Assembly (NCBI RefSeq): GCF_000721935.1
Contig: NZ_KL585445.1
Coordinates: 63,039-68,297 of the forward strand
DNA: 5,259 nt
Direction: 5' to 3'
Source: Streptomyces sp. NRRL WC-3549
GTDB taxonomy: Bacteria; Actinomycetota; Actinomycetes; Streptomycetales; Streptomycetaceae
The notes below the pieces were generated by a model, which saw only the letters and a list, made by a program, of their open reading frames with translations, did not search any database and was not told the origin of the DNA. Shown one piece after another: positions 1 through 5,258 of the stretch; the first letter of the stretch is position 1, and each line of letters starts with the position of its first letter. The position numbers and the translations under genes were made by a program.

Positions 1-69
1 GAACTGCGGCTGCCGCCGGACGGGCAGACCGGACCGGGTGTGGTCGTCACGGCCGAGCGGCCCGTCTGA
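1..69 (+). CDS. 3' end of an unidentified gene (last 22 codons)
   Basis: The first base of the window is in frame with 22 codons that end at a TGA at 67-69. The visible tail reads ELRLPPDGQTGPGVVVTAER followed by PV and stop. Codons are G/C-rich at the third position, as expected for a real gene here. The alternating hydrophobic pattern near the end (GVVVTAERPV) looks like a terminal beta strand, but it is too short to name a family and I do not recognise it. The gene runs toward the protease gene on the opposite strand, with 21 bases between the two stop codons. The rest lies to the left of the window. The coding call rests only on the open frame, codon bias and the tail-to-tail layout. Confidence 0.5.
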   Translation, partial: ELRLPPDGQTGPGVVVTAERPV

Positions 70-94
70 GACCCGGCACAGCCGTCGGGCTCAG
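66..94. terminator. Short hairpin across two converging stop codons
   Basis: CTGAG at 66-70 pairs with CTCAG at 90-94, and CCCG at 72-75 pairs with CGGG at 86-89. This gives a 9-bp stem with one bulged A (71) and a 10-base loop. It covers the stop codon of the left gene and the stop codon of the protease gene, so it could end transcription from both sides. There is no T tract, which is common for actinomycete terminators. The call is inference from structure and position. Confidence 0.4.
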
Positions 95-1332
95 GTGCCC
101 GTGGTGATCCGTACGTTCCAGGCCCCGGAGCGTGTCCGGCCGGCCACCTCGATGCGGGTGCGTTCGCCGGGCACGGTGTACCGCTCGCCCTCCCGGAGCG
201 GGGCGTCGGCGAGCGGCGGGTAGACCGAGCGGTCCCAGCAGGCGTCGGAGTCGGGGTGGGTGTCGACGACCTCGACGGGGCCGCCTCCGGAGGGTGTCGC
301 GTTGTGGATGCGGTAGATCAGGACGCCTTCGGCGCAGGTCGTCCGGTCGTTGCCGGTGGCGCTGCGGGCCTCGACGGCGAGCGCGCTGTCCGTGCCGGTC
401 CGGATGACCGCGAGCCGGGTCCCCTTGGAGCCGCCGCGTACGGGCGCCTCGGCCATCGGCACCAGGGTGAGGTCGGCGCTGCCCTGGACGCAGACGATCT
501 CGTCGCCGCCCAGCCAGCCGAGCTTCCACTTGTGCCAGCCGAACAGGTCGGGCGCGAGTCCGAACTGGCTCCCCATGACGTCCCAGTCACCGACGTAGGT
601 GTCCCAGTCGCCCTTGCCGTCCTCCGGCCGGTGGTAGAGGTCCGCCAGGTCGAAGACGTGGCCGGTCTCGTGGGCCAGGACGTTCCGGTCGGGCGGGTGC
701 TCCTCGAAGACGGTGACGACACGCCTGATGTCGGTGCCGTCGGCGCGTAGCGGCCGGTCGAAGTTGACGACCTTCGTGGCGTCGGAGTCGACACCGGGCG
801 CGTCCGGGTCGGCGACCAGGTAGACGATGTCGTACGCGGAGAAGTCGACCTGGTCGTCGGCGGCTCTGATCGCGTCGCGCAGGTAGGCGCCGCGCCGCTC
901 GGGCCCCCAGTCGCGCTGTATCCGGTACCAGGTGGCGGGGTGGGGCATCCTGACCCACTTCCGCTGCGGATGGGCCCGCAGGGTGAAGGCTCCGTAGGAG
1001 GCGCGCTGGAAGAAGCGGGTGGTGGAGGGGAAGTAGTCGGCGGTGAGCACCTCGGGGGACACGACGGGCTCGGAGCCCGGGAAGGAGAGGAAGACCATGA
1101 CCGCGTCGAGGTCGTGGTCGGGGCGCGGGTAGGCGTCGTTCCAGGAGTCGAGGCCGAGCGAGTGGTGGGCGCCGGTGCGCGGGAGGGCGCAGGGGCCGGC
1201 GTCCCCGGTGGCCGCCGCGACGGGTCCGGCGACGAGTCCGGTGGCGGCGAGCGCCAGCAGGGAGGTGAGGGCGGCCGCGGCACTGCGCAGACCGGACCGC
1301 GCCGATCCCCGCTGTCGGTGCTGGCGCGGCAC
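91..1332 (-). CDS. Secreted M6-family zinc metalloprotease
   Basis: This encodes a 413-residue exported endopeptidase of the M6 family (immune inhibitor A type). The zinc site is HETGHVFDLADLY at residues 221-233 (bases 634-672): His221 and His225 bind zinc, Glu222 is the catalytic base, and Asp231 is the likely third ligand in the extended HExxHxxxLxD motif. DVMG at 251-254 fits the Met-turn, followed by the LFGWHKWKLGWL stretch usual in M6 proteins. A YFPSTTRFFQRASYGAFTL segment near 100-118 resembles the region before the M6 catalytic core. Residues 1-40 form a Sec-type signal peptide: basic start, hydrophobic core LTSLLALAATGLVAGP, probable cut after VAA near 40. Four cysteines (48, 281, 333, 365) could form disulfides outside the cell. 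I chose the GTG at 1330-1332 because GGAGG lies 5 bases before it and it places the signal peptide at the N-terminus. There is no transmembrane anchor or sorting signal, so the product is probably released. The substrate is unknown. Confidence 0.88.
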   Translation of the reverse strand: MPRQHRQRGSARSGLRSAAAALTSLLALAATGLVAGPVAAATGDAGPCALPRTGAHHSLGLDSWNDAYPRPDHDLDAVMVFLSFPGSEPVVSPEVLTADYFPSTTRFFQRASYGAFTLRAHPQRKWVRMPHPATWYRIQRDWGPERRGAYLRDAIRAADDQVDFSAYDIVYLVADPDAPGVDSDATKVVNFDRPLRADGTDIRRVVTVFEEHPPDRNVLAHETGHVFDLADLYHRPEDGKGDWDTYVGDWDVMGSQFGLAPDLFGWHKWKLGWLGGDEIVCVQGSADLTLVPMAEAPVRGGSKGTRLAVIRTGTDSALAVEARSATGNDRTTCAEGVLIYRIHNATPSGGGPVEVVDTHPDSDACWDRSVYPPLADAPLREGERYTVPGERTRIEVAGRTRSGAWNVRITTGT

Positions 1333-1337
1333 GTGTA

Positions 1338-1342
1338 CCTCC
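1338..1342 (-). promoter_or_regulatory. Ribosome binding site of the M6 protease
   Basis: On the minus strand GGAGG (plus-strand CCTCC) stands 5 bases before the GTG at 1332. It decides the start. A GTG 28 codons upstream (1414-1416) is in frame but would put a proline/arginine-rich extension ahead of the signal peptide. Confidence 0.75.
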
Positions 1343-1460
1343 GGTGGGACTGCGGGACCCGTCCCCCTCACCCTGGGGCGGGCCGGTCCCGTACGCCTCG
1401 TTGTGCTGCCCCACACGGGTCAGTCGGAGCCGGGCCGCCTTCCTCGCCCCTCAAGCCCCG

Positions 1461-1475
1461 TGCACAGAGCGTCAC
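1461..1475. promoter_or_regulatory. Possible BldD box (7 of 9 positions)
   Basis: TGCACAGAGCGTCAC matches the published BldD pseudo-palindrome nTnACnC(A/T)GnGTnAn at 7 of 9 specified positions on either strand. BldD is the c-di-GMP-binding master repressor of Streptomyces development, and it is known to target diguanylate cyclase genes. The site is 128 bases before the protease start and about 280 before the PAS-GGDEF-EAL start. The motif is degenerate, so chance is a real alternative. Confidence 0.2.
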
Positions 1476-1476
1476 A

Positions 1477-1527
1477 ATCGATCGTTCGATCAGTGCAACT
1501 CGCCATGTTCAACCAGAAACGATCGAT
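1477..1527. repeat. Inverted repeat pair in an AT-rich patch, operator-like
   Basis: ATCGATCGTT (1477-1486) is repeated inverted as AACGATCGAT (1518-1527). The spacer is 31 bases and the centres are 41 bases apart, close to four helix turns. The left arm overlaps a second compact palindrome, GATCG-TT-CGATC (1480-1491). The stretch is clearly less GC-rich than its surroundings and lies between two divergent genes. This is the form expected for a two-site operator or a repressor loop. No specific regulator can be named from the sequence. Restriction-site-like GATC and CGATCG content alone could produce some of the symmetry. Confidence 0.4.
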
Positions 1528-1696
1528 ATCAGGCCAATGGAGAGGGGCGGCGCCCCGCACCCGCCGGGTGGGCCATGCGCGTGCCACGGGCCGTGCCGCC
1601 CCCGCGAAACGGTGGCGGCGCTGGTATGCCCGAGGCGCCACCCTCTATGCTTCACCTCGCTTTCCTGTGTGGTTTCCGCCTCCGGCACGTCGCCCC

Positions 1697-1711
1697 GTCA
1701 CGCTGCCCAGG
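1697..1711 (+). promoter_or_regulatory. Possible BldD half-site in the c-di-GMP enzyme leader
   Basis: GTCACGCTG (1697-1705) matches every specified base of the left half of the BldD box (TnACnC(A/T)G). The right half is not conserved. It sits 46-60 bases before the GTG at 1757. This is a weak call made because BldD commonly regulates GGDEF/EAL genes. Confidence 0.15.
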
Positions 1712-1745
1712 CCGGCCACATCTCTTCACGACCAACCTGCACAGC

Positions 1746-1750
1746 GGGAG
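1746..1750 (+). promoter_or_regulatory. Ribosome binding site of the PAS-GGDEF-EAL gene
   Basis: GGGAG ends 6 bases before the GTG at 1757-1759. It supports this start over the same frame running open back to about 1175, whose upstream translation is arginine/proline-rich and overlaps the protease signal-peptide coding region. Confidence 0.7.
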
Positions 1751-1756
1751 CGAGCG

Positions 1757-3589
1757 GTGAGCCAAACCTCCGAAGGGCCGGCGTCCCGGCCGGGCGAGCC
1801 ACCTGCCGCCGGACCACCGACGGTCACCGAGCGTGACGAGGTGAGCCCTCGCGAGCTGCGTGACTACCGTGCCGCCTTCCGGGCGGCGGCCCTCCCGATG
1901 GCGGTCGTCGACGACCGCGGCCAGGTCGCCCGCGCCAACGACGCCCTGGGGGCGCTGCTCGGCACCCACCCCGCCTCGCTGCCCGGCAGGCGCGCCGCCG
2001 ACCTGGTGGACCTGGCGGCCGACCGGCGGACCTGGCAGGCGTACGGAGAGGTCCTGGCCGGTACCCGCTCCCGGCTCCGCTGCACCCGCCGGCTCAAGCA
2101 CCCCGACGGCCGGTCCGTGTGGGCGGAGGTCACCGTCGTCGCCATGGCGGGCCCGGCCGGGGGCCGGGGCGGCGCGCTGCTGTCCGTCGAGGACGTCAGC
2201 GACCGGCACGACCTCCAGCTGCGGCTGCGCCACCTGCGGTTGCACGACCCGGTGACCAGGCTGCCCAACCGGACGCTCTTCTTCGAGCGGCTCACGACCG
2301 CCCTGGAGACCCCGACGTGCCAGGACGGCCCGCCGCCCCGGCACGGCCGGGTCGGTCTGTGCTACCTGGACCTCGACGGTTTCAAGGCGGTCAACGACAC
2401 CCTGGGGCACCACGTCGGCGACCGGTTGCTGGCCGCCGTCGCCGGCCGGCTCACCGACTGCGCCGAGGCGTACGGCCGTCGCACCGGGGGCCATCTGGTG
2501 GCGCGCCTGGGCGGTGACGAGTTCGCGATCCTGGTGGAGGACTCGACCGGTACGTGCCAGCTCACCGAGCTCGCCGGTGCGGTGCTCGACGCGCTGGCGC
2601 GGCCCTTCGAGGTGGGCGGGCAGCGGCTGACCGTCTCGGCGTCGATCGGGGTCGTGGAGCGTCCCGTGGCGGACGCCACCCCCACCGCCCTGATGCAGGC
2701 CGCGGACACCACCCTGTACTGGGCGAAGGCGGACGGAAGGGGGCGCTGGACGCTCTTCGACCCGGAGCGCAACGCGCACCGGATGACCCGGCAGGCGCTC
2801 TCGTCCACCCTGCGGGCCGCCGTCGAACGCGGCGAGTTCACCCTGGAGTACCAGCCGCTGGTCGGCATGGCCGACGAGGTCGTCCGGGGCGTGGAGGCGC
2901 TGGTGCGGTGGGACCACCCGCGGTTCGGGATGCTGGCGCCCCACCGGTTCGTCCCGATCGCCGAGGAGGACGGCAGCATCGTCCAGCTCGGCCGGTGGGT
3001 CCTGCGTACGGCCTGCCGGCAGGCGCGCCGCTGGCAGCTGGACCACCCCGGGGAGCCGGCTCTGTTCATCAGCGTCAACGTCGCCGTGCGCCAGCTCTGG
3101 GACTCGGACCTGGTCGCCGATGTGGCGGAGGTCCTCGCCGAGACCGGTCTGGCTCCCGGGCTGCTCCAGCTGGAGCTGACCGAGTCGGCGGTGACGGGCT
3201 CGGCGGGCCGGCCCCTGCGGGTGCTCCAGGAGCTGAGCGACAGGGGCGTCCGGATCGCCATCGACGACTTCGGCACCGGCTACTCCAACCTCGCCTATCT
3301 GAGCCGGCTCCCGGTCTCGGTACTGAAACTGGACGGTTCCTTCGTGCGCGGCTTCCGACAGGAGGAGGGCGCCCGCTCCAGTCCGGCCGACGAGACCATC
3401 GTCGAGGCGATGGTGCAGCTCGCGCACCGCCTGGGCCTGACGGTCACCGCGGAGTGCGTGGAGACCTCGGGCCAGGCGGAGCGGCTGCGGCGGATCGGCT
3501 GCGACACCGGACAGGGGTGGCTGTACTCGCGGGCGGTGACCCCGGAACGGATCGCGGAGCTGATCGGCTCCAGACCGCCGGAGGCCTGA
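1757..3589 (+). CDS. PAS-GGDEF-EAL c-di-GMP turnover protein
   Basis: This is a 610-residue cytosolic protein with no membrane segment, predicted to make and degrade cyclic di-GMP. After a flexible proline-rich start (1-30), a PAS/PAC sensor spans about 36-155, ending in VEDVSDRHDLQLRLRHL, a usual linker into the cyclase domain. The GGDEF domain covers about 163-335: DLDGFKAVNDTLGHHVGD (205-222) and an intact GGDEF at 252-256 form the metal and active site. The inhibitory I-site (RxxD nine residues before GGDEF) is absent; the position reads TGGH. The EAL domain covers about 348-605. Its catalytic set looks complete: E380 in EALVRW, N441, E473 in LELTES, D503/D504 in DDFGTGYS, K524, E566 in AECVE and Q586 in QGWLY. 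Loop 6 (DDFGTGYS) is intact. About six extra residues lie between K524 and E566 compared with well-studied EAL domains. The architecture matches Streptomyces CdgA/RmdA-type proteins, but I cannot tell which ortholog it is. The ligand of the PAS domain is unknown. The gene stands alone, divergent from the protease and convergent with the next gene. Confidence 0.95.
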   Translation: MSQTSEGPASRPGEPPAAGPPTVTERDEVSPRELRDYRAAFRAAALPMAVVDDRGQVARANDALGALLGTHPASLPGRRAADLVDLAADRRTWQAYGEVLAGTRSRLRCTRRLKHPDGRSVWAEVTVVAMAGPAGGRGGALLSVEDVSDRHDLQLRLRHLRLHDPVTRLPNRTLFFERLTTALETPTCQDGPPPRHGRVGLCYLDLDGFKAVNDTLGHHVGDRLLAAVAGRLTDCAEAYGRRTGGHLVARLGGDEFAILVEDSTGTCQLTELAGAVLDALARPFEVGGQRLTVSASIGVVERPVADATPTALMQAADTTLYWAKADGRGRWTLFDPERNAHRMTRQALSSTLRAAVERGEFTLEYQPLVGMADEVVRGVEALVRWDHPRFGMLAPHRFVPIAEEDGSIVQLGRWVLRTACRQARRWQLDHPGEPALFISVNVAVRQLWDSDLVADVAEVLAETGLAPGLLQLELTESAVTGSAGRPLRVLQELSDRGVRIAIDDFGTGYSNLAYLSRLPVSVLKLDGSFVRGFRQEEGARSSPADETIVEAMVQLAHRLGLTVTAECVETSGQAERLRRIGCDTGQGWLYSRAVTPERIAELIGSRPPEA

Positions 3590-3592
3590 GCC

Positions 3593-3631
3593 CCGCCCGG
3601 GCCCCTGAGCACCGCCCAGGGGCCCGGGCGG
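3593..3631. terminator. Strong bidirectional hairpin terminator
   Basis: CCGCCCGGGCCCCTG (3593-3607) and CAGGGGCCCGGGCGG (3617-3631) form a perfect 15-bp G/C stem with a 9-base loop. It starts 4 bases after the c-di-GMP gene stop and ends 17 bases from the stop of the convergent oxidoreductase. There is no T tract on either side. The position between two converging genes makes a shared terminator the best reading. Confidence 0.8.
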
Positions 3632-3647
3632 CGCCCGGCGGGGTGGA

Positions 3648-4802
3648 TCAGCCCAGGTCGGGCAGTCCGTACGCGTCCGCGATCAGCTCGTACGAGCGCA
3701 GCCGGGCCTCACCGCCGTGGGCGTTGGCCGTGATCATCAGCTCGTCGGCCCCGGTGCGCTCGGCCAGGGCGTCGAGCCCGTCGCGTACCTCGTCCGCGGT
3801 GCCGTGGACGATGTCGGCCAGCCAGTTGTCGACGAACTCGCGCTCCATGGGGCTGAAGTCGTACGCCTCCGCCTCCTCGGGCGTGGGCACCAGGCCGGGG
3901 CGGCCGGTGCGCAGCCGCACCATCGACAGGGCGCCGCTGAGCACCTGGCGGCGCGCTTCGCGCTCGTCGTCGGCGGCCAGCGCCGAGACGCCGATCAGGG
4001 CGTACGGGGCGTCCAGCACGGCGGACGGCTTGAAGGACTCCCGGTACAGGTCGAGGGCCGGGACGGTGTTGCGGGCCGAGAAGTGGTGGGCGAAGGCGAA
4101 GGGCAGCCCCAGCACACCGGCCAGCTGCGCGCTGAAGCCGGAGGAGCCCAGCAGCCAGACGGGCGGCCGGGCCGGCGACTGGACGCCGCCGGGCGAGGTC
4201 GCCTGGACCGGCCCGGGAACCGCGTGGATACGGGCGTAGGGGTGCCCGTCGGGGAAGTCGTCGTCCAGGAAGCGGATCAGCTCCGCGAGCTGCTGCGGGA
4301 AGTCTTCCCCAAGGTCTCGGCTTCGCTCGACCAGGGGAGACCCCAATGCCCCCTCGTTGAGCCGGTCCGTGCGGCGCAGGGCCGCCGCCGTGGCGCCGTC
4401 GGTGCCGGGCGCGCGGCCCAGCCCGAGGTCGACACGGCCCGGGGCCATCGCCTCCAGGGTGCCGAACTGCTCGGCGATCACCAGGGGCGCGTGGTTGGGC
4501 AGCATCACGCCGCCGGACCCGAGCCGGATGCGCTCGGTGTGGGCGGCCAGGTGCGCCAGGATGACGGCCGGCGAGGAGGAGGCCACGCCCGGCATCGAGT
4601 GGTGCTCCGCCACCCAGAAGCGGTGGAAGCCCCGGCGCTCGGTCAGCCGTGCGATGTCCACGCTGGTGCGCAGGGCCTGGCTCGCGGTGCGGCCCGCCCC
4701 CACGGTCACCAGGTCCAGCACGGACAGCGGGACGGAGGCCGTCCCGTCGGCGGTGCCGCGGATCTGACCGCCTCGGTTCGCTTCGCCTCGGTTCTCGTCC
4801 AC
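3648..4802 (-). CDS. Luciferase-like (LLM class) flavin-dependent oxidoreductase
   Basis: This is a 384-residue cytosolic TIM-barrel protein of the bacterial luciferase-like superfamily, expected to use reduced flavin or F420 for oxygenation or reduction of an unknown small molecule. It resembles the YhbW/MsnO8 group: PLSVLDLVTVGAG at the first strand (25-37), FWVAEHHSMPGVASSSPAV (62-80), LGSGGVMLPNHAPLVIAEQF (94-113), PGRVDLGLGRAPGTD (121-135) and VWLLGSSGFSAQLAG (215-229). Residues 151-165 (GALGSPLVERSRDLG) look like an insertion between RTDRLNE and EDFPQQL, which are adjacent or nearly so in typical relatives. It is encoded by a hairpin-forming repeat with rare codons (see 4305-4352). The GTG start at 4800-4802 is 8 bases after GAGG within GGAGAGG. 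The first 23 residues (ENRG/EANRG-rich) are not part of the barrel and come from a 15-bp tandem duplication. A SigR-type promoter lies just upstream, suggesting induction by thiol oxidative stress. It converges on the c-di-GMP gene. Confidence 0.92.
   Translation of the reverse strand: MDENRGEANRGGQIRGTADGTASVPLSVLDLVTVGAGRTASQALRTSVDIARLTERRGFHRFWVAEHHSMPGVASSSPAVILAHLAAHTERIRLGSGGVMLPNHAPLVIAEQFGTLEAMAPGRVDLGLGRAPGTDGATAAALRRTDRLNEGALGSPLVERSRDLGEDFPQQLAELIRFLDDDFPDGHPYARIHAVPGPVQATSPGGVQSPARPPVWLLGSSGFSAQLAGVLGLPFAFAHHFSARNTVPALDLYRESFKPSAVLDAPYALIGVSALAADDEREARRQVLSGALSMVRLRTGRPGLVPTPEEAEAYDFSPMEREFVDNWLADIVHGTADEVRDGLDALAERTGADELMITANAHGGEARLRSYELIADAYGLPDLG
4305..4352 (-). repeat. Hairpin repeat inserted in frame in the oxidoreductase gene
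   Basis: The core 4307-4337 is an imperfect palindrome: CCCC (4307-4310) with GGGG (4334-4337), and GGTC (4313-4316) with GACC (4329-4332), around a TTCG-containing tip. It resembles a short interspersed repeat that I recall as common between Streptomyces genes (form: CCCCAAG-ctctcg-nnttCGCTCGA-CCAGGGG). Here it reads through without a stop and encodes about 15 residues, SPLVERSRDLG at the core. Its codons (GCA, TTG, TCT, CGA twice, CTT, GAA) are mostly unlike those of the host gene. The exact insertion edges are not certain, since no target duplication is clear. Confidence 0.65.
4770..4799 (-). repeat. 15-bp tandem duplication at the oxidoreductase N-terminus
   Basis: Bases 4770-4784 and 4785-4799 are near-identical 15-mers; the first 10 bases, GCCTCGGTTC, are exact in both. 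On the minus strand they encode DENRG and EANRG. The repeat lengthens the disordered leader before the first barrel strand and keeps the frame. Replication slippage is the likely origin. Confidence 0.55.
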
Positions 4803-4810
4803 GTGTCGGG

Positions 4811-4817
4811 CCTCTCC
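4811..4817 (-). promoter_or_regulatory. Ribosome binding site of the oxidoreductase
   Basis: Minus-strand GGAGAGG (plus-strand CCTCTCC) ends 8 bases before the GTG at 4802. No ATG or GTG start lies between this GTG and the first barrel strand in the same frame, so it decides the start. Confidence 0.65.
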
Positions 4818-4849
4818 GGTGGTGGTGCGTCTGGGTACCGGAGGTCATC

Positions 4850-4876
4850 AACAGGAGGCCGACTCCGTTTATTCCC
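4850..4876 (-). promoter_or_regulatory. SigR-type promoter (GGGAAT-N18-GTT)
   Basis: On the minus strand GGGAAT (4876-4871) is followed by exactly 18 bases and then GTTG (4852-4849). This is the consensus of Streptomyces SigR, the ECF sigma factor released from RsrA by disulfide stress (GGAAT-N18/19-GTT). Transcription would start about 40 bases before the oxidoreductase GTG at 4802, a sensible leader length, on the correct strand. Full agreement of both elements and the spacer in a G/C-rich gap is unlikely by chance, but no expression data are available. Confidence 0.6.
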
Positions 4877-4898
4877 GCCGACGGGCGGAGCGACCGGC

Positions 4899-4941
4899 GC
4901 CGGGCGGGTCACCGGTGCCGGGCGGGTCACCAGTGCCGGGA
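4899..4941. repeat. 18-bp tandem repeat, about 2.4 copies
   Basis: Units 4899-4916 and 4917-4934 differ at one base (CACCGGT versus CACCAGT), followed by a partial third copy, GCCGGGA. The repeat lies just after the racemase-like stop codon and before the SigR-like promoter. It is probably a slippage product; no function can be assigned. Confidence 0.6.
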
Positions 4942-4948
4942 GTCCCGG
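4936..4948 (-). terminator. Short palindrome after the racemase-like gene
   Basis: CCGGGA-G-TCCCGG is a perfect inverted repeat that starts 7 bases beyond the racemase-like stop codon. The tip is tight, so the real hairpin would be only about 4 bp (CCGG). It may be a weak terminator. If it does not work, the racemase transcript would run into the oxidoreductase. Confidence 0.22.
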
Positions 4949-4955
4949 GCGCGGA

Positions 4956-5258
4956 TCACTCGCGGACCTCGATGCCCCGGTTCTCCACGGAGCCGGGCGG
5001 GGGTTCCCGGGTCGCGAAGAGCGTCCCGAGGGTGGGCGCCCAGACCCGGCGCTCGGCGAGCCTGAGCCCCTCCCAGACCGCCACCTGGTTCGCCGTGAGG
5101 ACCGGCTTGCCCAGCAGTTCCTCCAGCTCGGGGACGTGCGCCGCCGTGTGCAGGGCGTTGTCCGGGAGCAGCACGACCTCGGCGTCGGGATGGTCGGCGG
5201 CCCGGACGAGTTCCTTGATCCGCTCGATGTCGCACGCCGCGGCATCGGCGGCGGTGAC
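4956..5258 (-). CDS. C-terminal part of a maleate isomerase/Asp-Glu racemase superfamily protein
   Basis: The frame is open from the right edge to a TGA at 4956-4958, giving 100 residues of the C-terminus. The start lies outside the window. The order VLLPDNALHTAAHVPELEEL, then LGKPVLTANQVAVWEGLRLA, is typical of the maleate cis-trans isomerase / arylmalonate decarboxylase group of the Asp/Glu racemase superfamily: the strand carrying the second catalytic residue, a helix, then the GKPVxTxNQ strand and WxxLRL helix. Members act on small dicarboxylic acids by cysteine acid-base chemistry. In this copy the place where relatives have the second catalytic cysteine (SCT-like) appears to be Asp in LPDNAL. 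It may therefore be a decarboxylase-like or altered-activity member, or non-catalytic. A single Cys (about residue 9 of the fragment) lies earlier and does not match that position. The first catalytic half is not visible. It lies upstream of the oxidoreductase on the same strand with a 153-base gap. Confidence 0.8.
   Translation of the reverse strand, partial: VTAADAAACDIERIKELVRAADHPDAEVVLLPDNALHTAAHVPELEELLGKPVLTANQVAVWEGLRLAERRVWAPTLGTLFATREPPPGSVENRGIEVRE

Larger units (their letters stand above)
1333..1756. other. Divergent intergenic region between protease and c-di-GMP enzyme
   Basis: I see no convincing gene in these 424 bases. Open frames crossing it lack family motifs and sensible starts. 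It must carry the promoters for both neighbours. Notable contents: an AT-richer patch at about 1474-1537 with a 10-bp inverted repeat; two partial BldD-box matches (1461-1475 and 1697-1711); a weak inverted repeat GGTGGCG (1611-1617)/CGCCACC (1636-1642); and a possible -10 hexamer TATGCT at 1646-1651 on the plus strand, about 105 bases before the GTG at 1757. No good -35 partner is visible for that hexamer, so I do not call a promoter there. Confidence 0.6.

Noticed and set aside
1333..1416. Longer protease start at the GTG at 1414-1416
   Set aside because: It would put 28 proline/arginine-rich residues before a clear signal peptide, while GGAGG stands 5 bases before the GTG at 1332.
1420..1641. 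73-codon minus-strand frame in the divergent intergenic region
   Set aside because: The composition is arginine-rich with no motif, and it runs through the inverted repeat and GC-rich stretch; typical of chance open frames in this GC content.
1611..1642. Inverted repeat GGTGGCG/CGCCACC as a terminator or attenuator
   Set aside because: Seven base pairs with an 18-base gap and no coding region ending nearby; such matches are common in this composition.
1646..1651. TATGCT as a -10 box for the c-di-GMP gene
   Set aside because: It matches 4 of 6 bases, but no recognisable -35 lies 16-19 bases upstream, so it is only mentioned in the intergenic entry.
1175..1756. N-terminal extension of the PAS-GGDEF-EAL frame by 194 codons
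   Set aside because: It overlaps the 5' part of the protease gene, has no family motifs, and a good ribosome site marks the GTG at 1757.
1652..3427. Very long minus-strand open frame opposite the c-di-GMP gene
   Set aside because: It is the antisense shadow of a gene with strong third-position G/C bias. The translation is low-complexity and lacks domains, while the plus strand has intact GGDEF and EAL signatures.
2554..4239. Plus-strand frame running from the GGDEF region into the oxidoreductase
   Set aside because: It crosses two real genes and the terminator, and its product is Arg/Gly/Ala-rich without motifs.
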